Assembly: GCA_002499945.1 (NCBI GenBank)
Contig: DKYP01000094.1
Coordinates: 1 to 21,503 of the forward strand
DNA: 21,503 bases
Source: Lachnoclostridium sp. UBA7097
GTDB taxonomy: Bacteria > Bacillota > Clostridia > Lachnospirales > Lachnospiraceae
Direction of reading: 5' to 3'
Shown here: in pieces, positions 1 through 7,700 of the stretch
How the letters are laid out: each line of letters opens with the position of its first letter
How positions within the stretch are numbered: position 1 is the stretch's first letter
Translations under genes and position numbers: made by a program
Notes under the pieces: model-generated
The model's input: the letters and a program-made list of their open reading frames with translations, nothing else
Told to the model about the DNA's origin: nothing
Databases searched by the model: none

Positions 1-44
1 ATTTTATTTTAAATTTTATTAATAATTATTATAATATGGGTCTG

Positions 45-698
45 TCAAAATTCCTTCTTACTTAAAATGGACACACTTGCTTTAAATGAAATAAAAAACA
101 CCAACACGGAAATACAATATACTATTGCAACTATAACTTCTGTACTTAGTTTTTGTAAATTTTGGAATATAGAGATAAAACTGGTATTAAGCTTTTCTAT
201 GACACCTGATACAATAAAACATACAACAACTACTGCCCCGGTTAATATCATAATTACAATCCTTAATTTCTCCCCTCCGAATTTTAACTGTAAAGGAAAC
301 ATAACTGCCAATATTATAAATAATACAGGTAAAATTGTTAAAGCAACCATTATTGTATATCTGGCTGGCACTGTATTTCTTATTGCACCTGCAATAATGG
401 CAATTACTGTTGAAAGCAGCCATAAACCCCCGCCAGTTAAAACGGCAAAACCATACTTTTCAATAACATATTCTTTCCTTGTAATTGGAAGTGAAAATAA
501 AAATGCATTTCCATTATCAAATTCATCATAGCTAATAGTGCTTAAAGTAAATATACTGCCAACAAATGTAAGATATCCAATAATAAATGATGTATCCTCT
601 ATAACCACGGACATCCCGGCAGCTAATATGATAATATACACAAAAAATGATGTCTGGCACTTCATTAATTTAAAATCCTTAACCAGTAATCCTTTCAT
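45..698 (-). CDS. ABC-2 type transporter permease
   Basis: The 217-residue protein has about six hydrophobic segments, the first starting near residue 18, and fits the ABC-2 permease families found beside GntR/YtrA-type regulators. It would form the membrane channel of the exporter whose ATPase is encoded just upstream. The ATG overlaps the ATPase stop codon by 4 bases (ATGA) and a GGGGGAA ribosome binding site lies 7 bases upstream, so the start is secure and the two genes are translationally coupled. The C-terminus ends in a short Lys-rich tail. The substrate cannot be told from sequence; relatives in such operons are linked to cell-envelope stress or peptide antibiotics. The 44 bases between the stop and the window edge are AT-rich and show no clear terminator. 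Confidence 0.85.
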   Translation of the reverse strand: MKGLLVKDFKLMKCQTSFFVYIIILAAGMSVVIEDTSFIIGYLTFVGSIFTLSTISYDEFDNGNAFLFSLPITRKEYVIEKYGFAVLTGGGLWLLSTVIAIIAGAIRNTVPARYTIMVALTILPVLFIILAVMFPLQLKFGGEKLRIVIMILTGAVVVVCFIVSGVIEKLNTSFISIFQNLQKLSTEVIVAIVYCISVLVFFISFKASVSILSKKEF

Positions 699-1546
699 AA
701 AGATTCCCCCTTTGCCATCATTGTAATTACTTCATCAATACTGCCCTTCTCAATTGCTAAACCAGGATAATTATCTATATAATACTGCCTCTGGTTTGTA
801 AGGCAGTTGTAACCATAGCCTTCCTTTTTAACACGCAGTATATACTGTTTATCAAGGTCTTTATACTGTTCTGCGCCGGCCTTTATTAATGCATATCCAC
901 TTAATAAAATATCTGTGTCCTCATGCATTATGATTCTTCCATTATCTATCATATAAATATCATCACATAAACCTTCCAAATCACTTGAAATATGCGAACT
1001 TATCAAAATAGAACGTTCTTCATCCTCCTCCATAAACTCCCTTAATAATTCCAGCAATTCATCCCTTGCAATAACATCAAGGCCTGCTGTTGGCTCATCA
1101 AGTATTAAAAGTTTTGCATTATGGGAAACAGCCACAAGCACTTTTAACTTTGCCTTCATGCCAGTTGAAAACTTCTTAATCTTCTTATTAAGTGGTAATT
1201 GCAGTTTCTCCAGCTGTTCCATAAAAAATACCTTATCAAATTTCTTATAAAGATTCTTTAAGACAGGAATAATATCATTAATTGTTAAATACCCGCTAAA
1301 ACCGGAATCAGACAATACAACCCCTAATTCCTGTTTATCCATATTATCCAAATCATTTATATCCTTGCCCAGTATATTTACTGTCCCGCTTTCAAATGAA
1401 ATAAGACCCAGGACTGCCTTAAATGTTGTGCTTTTTCCAGCGCCATTCCTGCCTATAAGCCCCGTTATACAGCCCCTGCCAACTTCTAATGAACAGTCTA
1501 ATGAAAAACTTCCATAATTCTTTTTCAAATGTCCAATCCTTAGCAT
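695..1546 (-). CDS. ABC transporter ATP-binding protein
   Basis: This is a 283-residue nucleotide-binding subunit that would energise the neighbouring permease. Counting from an upstream in-frame ATG at 1552, it shows Walker A GRNGAGKST at residues 34-42, a degenerate signature (FSTGMKAKL) near 128-136, Walker B LLILDEP near 148-154, and the switch histidine in SSH near 187. The C-terminal 80 residues after the ATPase core are typical of this exporter subfamily. I prefer the ATG at 1546: GGAGG at 1554-1558 is 7 bases from it but only 1 base from the ATG at 1552. The gene follows the GntR regulator directly and overlaps the permease by 4 bases, so all three are one operon. Confidence 0.92.
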   Translation of the reverse strand: MLRIGHLKKNYGSFSLDCSLEVGRGCITGLIGRNGAGKSTTFKAVLGLISFESGTVNILGKDINDLDNMDKQELGVVLSDSGFSGYLTINDIIPVLKNLYKKFDKVFFMEQLEKLQLPLNKKIKKFSTGMKAKLKVLVAVSHNAKLLILDEPTAGLDVIARDELLELLREFMEEDEERSILISSHISSDLEGLCDDIYMIDNGRIIMHEDTDILLSGYALIKAGAEQYKDLDKQYILRVKKEGYGYNCLTNQRQYYIDNYPGLAIEKGSIDEVITMMAKGESL

Positions 1547-1548
1547 AG

Positions 1549-1920
1549 TCATTCCTCCAAAATTAATTCAAATAAACTTCTGATATCCTCATCACTTATT
1601 CCATACCGCCTGCCTTTTTGTACAGCCATCTCAAGGGCAGCTTCCACCTCTTTTTTCTGCTCTTCAAGTAAAATTTCTGCATTAGCTAATGATACATATG
1701 TGCCCTTTCCATGTACTGTTACAGTAAACCCTTCACTTTCAAGATTATCATATGCCTTTTTAACAGTTAAAGCACTAATTTTAAGTTCCCTGGACAAAGA
1801 ACGCACAGACGGCAGGATGTCATTCTCCTTCAGTTCCCCGTTACGTATAAGCATCTTAACCTGCTCTGTAATCTGCTCATAAATAGGAACCATAAGTGAA
1901 TTGTTTATAATAATATTCAA
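1549..1920 (-). CDS. GntR-family (YtrA-like) transcriptional regulator
   Basis: The 123-residue protein has an N-terminal GntR winged helix (about residues 12-75; recognition region PSVRSLSRELKISALTVKKA near 37-56, wing GKGTYV near 71-76). A short helical tail follows instead of a ligand domain, which is the YtrA subfamily arrangement. It starts with TTG at 1920, supported by GGAGG 8 bases upstream and by the family-typical N-terminus (MNIII, then PIYEQI). YtrA-type proteins usually repress their own operon and release it under envelope stress. Here the promoter directly upstream carries an iterated ACAGT/ACTGT operator, so autoregulation is a reasonable inference. The inducer is unknown. Confidence 0.9.
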   Translation of the reverse strand: MNIIINNSLMVPIYEQITEQVKMLIRNGELKENDILPSVRSLSRELKISALTVKKAYDNLESEGFTVTVHGKGTYVSLANAEILLEEQKKEVEAALEMAVQKGRRYGISDEDIRSLFELILEE

Positions 1921-1945
1921 TTCCCTGACCTCCTCTATCTGATAA

Positions 1946-1976
1946 ACAGTATATAACAGTATATAACTGTTGTCAA
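1946..1976 (-). promoter_or_regulatory. Promoter and putative GntR operator of the ABC operon
   Basis: On the minus strand a consensus TTGACA (1971-1976) is separated by 17 bases from TATACT (1948-1953). The expected start is near 1941, giving a leader of about 20 bases with the GGAGG site. The spacer and -10 are filled by three ACAGT/ACTGT half-sites separated by TATAT (1946-1970), forming an inverted repeat (ACAGT-TATAT-ACTGT) followed by one further ACTGT. A repressor bound here would block RNA polymerase. The link to the GntR protein is inferred from position. Confidence 0.75.
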
Positions 1977-1983
1977 GTAAATA

Positions 1984-2020
1984 AAAAACAGGCCTGCCAA
2001 ATATAAAAACAAGCCTGCCA
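1984..2020. repeat. Two 16-bp direct repeats, 21-bp period
   Basis: AAAAACARGCCTGCCA occurs at 1984-1999 and 2005-2020 with one difference. The pair lies between the flavodoxin gene stop and the -35 of the ABC operon promoter. On the minus strand each copy reads as TGGCAGGC followed by a T-rich stretch. CAGGC of one copy can pair with GCCTG of the other before TTTTTT, so it may be a weak terminator for the reductase genes; equally it may be a two-site binding region upstream of the promoter. Confidence 0.5.
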
Positions 2021-2063
2021 GATTTAATATTCCCTTTCCACTGCCGCCGGACCGGTATAAATA

Positions 2064-2699
2064 CTATTTACCAGCAGCATATAAGTCCCGTTTTGTTAGT
2101 TTATTTGCCCTGGCACGTGGATACCATACACAAAAAGAAGCCTGTATTTTCCACAGCCATCTTGGCCAGTCTGGTGAAAAATATATATCTTCCCCTGCCT
2201 TCTTTCCCATTATATTAGCAGAAAAACATTCCAGCACATTAAAAATACTTTTATTTGGTCCATGTCCCATTGGTATATCTTTAAGCATAGGAATCATTTC
2301 ACCAGCACCAGCCCCTATAGCCTGCCCCCATACAAGCCCGGTTCTTTTACACCAGTTCTTTACCTGCATTGTAGCAATACGGTTTTGTTTTCCTTCAAAA
2401 AAACCGTTATTTATAATACAATATACCATGGTATTTTTTGACGCAAAACCACGCTCTTCCAGTTCTGCCATAAACCTTAACATATGTGACGGAATGCTGT
2501 CAACATATAGCGGGAATGCCAGAACCAGCACATCACAGTTTTGTATCTTTACAAACTGTCCTTCCTGCAAATTCCCCCTGCTTATATTATATATTTCCAA
2601 TATATTACCTTCAGATATCCTTGGTACAATCAAATCAATTATATATCCTGATGTGCTGTGTCCCGGTTTCGGGCTGCCATTTATAATACTTATTTCCAT
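2064..2699 (-). CDS. Flavodoxin-fold NAD(P)H-dependent oxidoreductase
   Basis: The 211-residue protein begins with the FMN-binding loop of the flavodoxin-like fold (IINGSPKPGHS at about residues 5-15). A central strand followed by FPLYVDSIPSHMLRF (about 83-97) fits the NADPH-dependent FMN reductase/NAD(P)H dehydrogenase superfamily. The C-terminal 40 residues are Trp/Arg-rich (PRWLWKIQASFCVW) and are not part of the core fold. It would be a cytoplasmic flavoprotein moving electrons from NAD(P)H to an unknown acceptor. The start overlaps the end of the upstream reductase gene by 10 bases, so the two are co-translated and may form a pair. Confidence 0.75.
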   Translation of the reverse strand: MEISIINGSPKPGHSTSGYIIDLIVPRISEGNILEIYNISRGNLQEGQFVKIQNCDVLVLAFPLYVDSIPSHMLRFMAELEERGFASKNTMVYCIINNGFFEGKQNRIATMQVKNWCKRTGLVWGQAIGAGAGEMIPMLKDIPMGHGPNKSIFNVLECFSANIMGKKAGEDIYFSPDWPRWLWKIQASFCVWYPRARANKLTKRDLYAAGK

Positions 2700-3205
2700 T
2701 GTGCTGCCACTTCCCTTCCCGCCTGCTCTGCCGTATCTGTAAATACCACTTTATATTCTGCTACATTAAAATTAATTCCATTTGCCCTTACAAGATTCCT
2801 TGCTGTTTCCATTTCGTCCTGTGTAACCTGTTCCCCATAAAAATATACATAAAGCCTGGTTTTATTTTTATAACGCTGTTTATGGTGTGTTTCATTATTC
2901 TTTATTTTAAAAAATGGAAGCAGGTAAGAAATGCTGCGGTCAAGCACATTTTTAACAAACGGGCTGTACCCTCCATAATAACACCGGCTAAATATCAGTA
3001 CATTGTCTGCCTTAGAAAACAGCCTTCCCGTATTTTCATAGCCATCTTTAATTACACAGGTTCCAGGAGTTTTAATCCAGCATCCAAAACAGCCAGTACA
3101 GCTTTTAATACTGCCATTATCTGAAATAATATAATTCTCCCTGTCATTAAAATTAAATATTTTATTAAACGTCAGATTCTCCAAATCATGTACTATAAGA
3201 TTCAT
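2690..3205 (-). CDS. Flavodoxin family protein with Cys motif
   Basis: The 171-residue protein matches the flavodoxin-like reductase type with the pattern SCTGCFGCWIKTPGTC near residues 35-50, then CYYGGYSPFVKNVLDRSI, which in this superfamily lines the flavin site. The N-terminus is short (MNLIVHDLEN) and lacks a full GSP loop, so cofactor binding may depend on its partner, encoded by the overlapping downstream gene. The ATG at 3205 has AAAGGGA close upstream, with a stronger GGGAGG about 16 bases away. Forty-eight bases separate it from the P-loop protein gene upstream; I saw no terminator there, so it may be read through from the large operon. Confidence 0.72.
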   Translation of the reverse strand: MNLIVHDLENLTFNKIFNFNDRENYIISDNGSIKSCTGCFGCWIKTPGTCVIKDGYENTGRLFSKADNVLIFSRCYYGGYSPFVKNVLDRSISYLLPFFKIKNNETHHKQRYKNKTRLYVYFYGEQVTQDEMETARNLVRANGINFNVAEYKVVFTDTAEQAGREVAAQWK

Positions 3206-3253
3206 AATCCCTTTTACTTTTCCTCCCTGTTATATAAACCAATATAAATTTTG

Positions 3254-4279
3254 TTATTTATAATTAATTGTTTTAAGAACGCCTGATATAATATCAGCTT
3301 TATCCAGCTTTGCTTTTAACTGGCAGGTACTAAAATTCTGACAGGAACCACAAGATAACATACGGTTAAAACAAGCAGGGAGTGAGCTTTTATTATAATT
3401 GATTAATTCTTTTAACCTGCTTTCACATAACAGTTCAACAGAATTAAACTGGCAATGTGTATCATCAGCGCCATATACCTCATTAAAAACAGGTAATGCC
3501 AGCAAATAAGCCTCAAAAGATTCCCAGTCTAAAACCTTAATTTTTTTGTGTTTTTTCTGGCACTCTTCCAGAACCTCAAGGAGCAGCGGATAAAATGAAG
3601 CATATGCAGACGAATCATAAACCACTAAAATATTATCCTTGCCATAATTAATATCCTGTAACAAATAATTATGCAGCTGTGAATTATCCCTGCTATGTTT
3701 TTTGCCATCTTTATTAACAAAACTGCTACAGGTTTCAATATCCGGAAAATTTTTAACAAAAAACTGCCGTCCTCCAGAACTGTCCTCTGTTAAAATATAC
3801 CGGATATCCCCAAAAAATCTTTCGTTAAACTTACTATAGGCATTTACATTGGTAATCATCCTGCCATTTCTGGCCAGATTATAAACTGACTGCACATTAA
3901 CAGGTAAAAAACCATAAACCTTCCTTGAAATAAAGATAAAATAATTATCTGATTCCATAATAATGCGTCCAAATCCTCTTTCTTTATGGATTTTACAAAA
4001 TTCATCTATAATTACAACACAATTATGTATATTTTGTAATTTCACAATATAAGAATCCAGATTATTCTTATTATCGAAAACTAATATCCTTTCCTGTGTA
4101 AGCACTTTTCCATCAAGCCTGAAAACCCCTTTAGTCCTATGCAGCCCATCAAGGTAATTTAACGCAACCTCCGCCAGATATGATTTATGCCCTCCTGAAT
4201 CACCAAGTATAAAGTTTAATTTTCCATAAAACACTAAATTAAACTTAAATTTCCTGTTCTCAAGACTAATCTCCAGCAT
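3254..4279 (-). CDS. Compact P-loop protein, possible TOPRIM-like domain, Cys-rich C-terminus
   Basis: I do not recognise a named family. The 341-residue protein starts at 4279, chosen because AGAGGAGG lies 6 bases upstream; longer in-frame starts would run into the preceding gene. Residues 24-33 (ILGDSGGHKS) look like a degenerate Walker A, with His where Gly is usual before Lys. VVIIDE at 88-93 is a good Walker B, and FIFISR at 114-119 resembles a sensor strand. ILTEDSSGG (162-170) and ILVVYDSSA (217-225) are Glu- and Asp-bearing strands in the order seen in TOPRIM folds, followed by ESFEAYLL (253-260). The tail has a CGSCQNFSTC cluster (310-319). This would be an OLD-like ATPase plus TOPRIM layout in miniature; that is inference. 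It lies one base after the DUF4869-like gene. Confidence 0.6.
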   Translation of the reverse strand: MLEISLENRKFKFNLVFYGKLNFILGDSGGHKSYLAEVALNYLDGLHRTKGVFRLDGKVLTQERILVFDNKNNLDSYIVKLQNIHNCVVIIDEFCKIHKERGFGRIIMESDNYFIFISRKVYGFLPVNVQSVYNLARNGRMITNVNAYSKFNERFFGDIRYILTEDSSGGRQFFVKNFPDIETCSSFVNKDGKKHSRDNSQLHNYLLQDINYGKDNILVVYDSSAYASFYPLLLEVLEECQKKHKKIKVLDWESFEAYLLALPVFNEVYGADDTHCQFNSVELLCESRLKELINYNKSSLPACFNRMLSCGSCQNFSTCQLKAKLDKADIISGVLKTINYK

Positions 4280-4280
4280 T

Positions 4281-4769
4281 TTATACCTCCTCTGGCTCAA
4301 AATCTTCATATGCCCATGAATGAAATCCATATTCAAGAACCTCATTTTTATAATCATGGTAATCACAAAACATACGTTTACTATGACAGCTGTAAGCCCT
4401 AAACTCTTTAGGAGGGAATTTAAGAAAATGTTCCAGTTCTAAAGTAATATTCCTTTTCTCTGCAATTTTTAACAGCCATTTAGAACAGTTATCACCAAAT
4501 GCCGTCCCCCATATCCTGATGCTGTCATACTCCATCATAAGCAGCATTATTAAACCTTTTGACCCGGTAGATAAACCACTGATAGGAAATATAATTGAAG
4601 GGTCAGTACAATCAACACACATAGATGATTCAAAAACACAATTATCAATATCACGTATTATTTCTAAAACAGCAGGTTCTTTAAACCACCCAAGTTCAAG
4701 TTCCTCCGTAAACTCCCTGTCAATATAATAATAACAGTCCTTTGTAACTCCCCAGAAAATACTTAACAT
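4281..4769 (-). CDS. DUF4869-like protein
   Basis: The 162-residue soluble protein resembles DUF4869 as I remember it. It starts MLSIFWG, has an acidic first half, then LSTGSKGLIML (about 66-76) and FGDNCSKWLLKIAEKRNITL (about 91-110), with a Leu/His/Phe motif after it. The function of the family is unknown. Its stop is one base from the start of the P-loop protein gene, and that gene's ribosome binding site lies inside its last codons, so the two are coupled and probably act together. The ATG has AAGGAGG 12-13 bases upstream, a long spacing, but no better start is visible. No nucleic-acid-binding or enzyme motif is obvious. Confidence 0.65.
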   Translation of the reverse strand: MLSIFWGVTKDCYYYIDREFTEELELGWFKEPAVLEIIRDIDNCVFESSMCVDCTDPSIIFPISGLSTGSKGLIMLLMMEYDSIRIWGTAFGDNCSKWLLKIAEKRNITLELEHFLKFPPKEFRAYSCHSKRMFCDYHDYKNEVLEYGFHSWAYEDFEPEEV

Positions 4770-4798
4770 AATACTACAAAATCCTCCTTATAAACCTG

Positions 4799-7700
4799 TT
4801 ATTCCCCCTCCTTGTCCAGCTCCTTTCCAAGCCATGCAAGATAATATATAAATACCATAATATTAACAATATTAAAAGTCCCAAAGAAAGCTCCCATCCA
4901 GCCCATCAGTACAAGGTTATCCAGATATTTTCCTGCAAAACTTTTAAATAAATTATGGATTTCACTTCCATCAAGGTTTTCTATCGAAGTGCATATTATC
5001 TTCTTAAATTCAAAACAATCCATTATGCTTCTGAGGTCTTCCTTATCAATATTTTCTGCTATACCTCCCAGGCTGTTTTTAAAAACTTCTGCTGCTGCTT
5101 TGCTTTCAAATATCCCATAACCATCATTGCATAAAATATCTATTATACCATTAACAGTATTTTCAAAATTTTGTTCTAAAACTTCATTTTCCATAATATA
5201 TTTTATAAGGTTGTTTACACCCCTGCTGGTTTCATCTTCATTGATAAGGCTGGAAATATATATTACAGGCATATCTTCAATACAACTGGATAAATAATGA
5301 TTCACTGTGCCGTCTTTAAGTGCCATCTGAAATATCCCTGACACCTGTTTTGAAATTTCTTCTCTATCTGTATTTCTGGTAAAATCACTAATTTCCAAAT
5401 CCAGATAATTATTTGTAATAATTTTACCAAGCAGGGCACTTATTTCATCTTTTAATATTATATTCCCTGAATGTAAATGCTTTTTTGCATTATAAATTAC
5501 CCCGTTTATTTCAGTGGCAAACCTGTTATAAATATCCATGGAATTATTTATTTTCAGCAGGCCAAGCAAGTCACCAGCACGGATATTCCTTCTGGAAGCC
5601 GTATTAAACAACAGACTGGCAGCTTTTTCCACCATGCCTTCAATAGTATCTTTATGCTCTGGTATCTTTTCAAAAAACTTATTAACAAGGCTGTCCAGTT
5701 TTATTTTATTACTATCATTAATTATATCTGGAATCCTGGTATTAAATATTTTTTCAAAAACATTGTCCCTAAAAAGATTTTTAATTTTTATCTCATTTTC
5801 TTTAAGAAGCCTGTCAAAATCATTTTCAAAAAATAATATTAACGTTTCCTTGATAAGATTGTCTAAATCAATAAAATATCCTCCAATTTTTTCAAGTAAT
5901 TTCTGCTTTTCTTTCATATCTTCCACAATGTCATGGCTTAATTCATCTATATTAATCCGTTCCTTTATTTCAGATATTATTATATCAAAAATAAAATCTA
6001 TATTATCATTTACTAATTTTTTAAACACCCCGCCAAAAACAGTCCCTAGTGTTTCTGTCTTGTTAAACCCGGTTTCAAAAATATTGTTTAAAAATTTTTC
6101 TACAAGCAGTTTTGCTTTCGTTGAAAAAACCAATCCATTAATTAAACTGCACAAGTCATTTTCATTAAATAAATCTGTAATTTTCCTGCTTTTTAAACTG
6201 TTAAAACTGCCATCCATTTTTTTAAATATATCTTTAACATATTCTTCATTAAAAATATTTTCTTCAATATATTGGATAATTTCTTCACTCGATTTATCTG
6301 CAATTTTGCCAGCATCAATTAAACTGCCCAGTTTTATATTAGGTAGTTTTCCTGCTATAAGCCCGGCAAAATAATCTGTATGTCCTTCTAAAAGCCCGGC
6401 AGAAAAATTTAAAATTCCACCAGTATTTTTTCTAATAACCTCATTTAATGTATTTTCCCTGGCATAACCATATACCTTTCCAGCTGCCATGTCTGCAATG
6501 GATTCTGTATTGCAGTTAAGTTTTTTACATATCCAGTCTGTTATTTTCTGCTTGTTATTTTCTGTCTGGTTCCTTGCCATAGCAAAATTATTGCTGCTGT
6601 AATATTTTACTTTATTTTGGAGCATATTCTTTAAATCCAGTTCTTTTCCCAGAAAATTATCATCAATAAAAACAGCTATCCCGTCAGCACACCTTTTCTT
6701 ATTTTTCTCACGGCATATATATCCCTGGAACCACTCCATGCCAAACTTTTTCTCATAAGGCTGGAATAAAAAATAAACAGCAAAAAAGTTTGTAATAATG
6801 CCTATTAAAGCAAATATTAAAATTGATAAAATAAATGGCAGGATTCCGTTAAAATCCAATAACAGCATACCTGCATTTTTTACTTCTGATTTAAAACAAT
6901 AGTGCTGTATAGCCCAGACAGCTATTCCAAATACTGCCCCCATTACTATGCCCATTCTCTCCAGCGGTTTCAGTTCCCTTCCAAAGAAATCATTCATTTT
7001 ATTGCATAAATCATCAGTATCCATTTCCCTGACACCATTATTAACCATCTTTTTAACAGGAAGAAATTTTATAATGCCACGGCTTAAAAAACTTCTGGAC
7101 TCCTTTTTTCCAAAAAACCATAATAAAATATCCCGGATTTTTTCATGGTACAGCTTTTTTATAAGTCCTCTGGTTTTATTTGCAATATTTCCAGCTAATT
7201 TTGCAACAGCCTGTTTTCCCAGGATATCTTTTACAGGTTTCCTGTATAAATTACCAATAATAAACTCTGTAAGTTTATCACAGATACCTTTTGCTTCAAT
7301 ATTAACATGTAAATTATTTCCGCCGGTAAAACTATAAATACTTTTTTCGCAGTATTTGTCAAACAAAACTGTAACTTTATCACTTATCCTGCCAGCAGTT
7401 TCTTTTTCCATAATTTTATTGCCAGCAAGCTGGAGCACTTTATTTTTACCAGTATTATATAAATTATTAATATTTTTTTCTGATAAAAATACAGATAAGG
7501 AAATATTTCCCATCTTATCAAAAATAGATGCCAGGATTTTATTATCACTGGTTTTATTAATATTCCTACGCACTATCTTATATATAAATTTTATATATTT
7601 GCCAGAACTTTCCCCATTATCAGTTAAGTTATTAACCAGTTCTGCCACTGTCATACACCGGAATTTACTATTTATAAAATCCACAACTGATTTCTTTATT

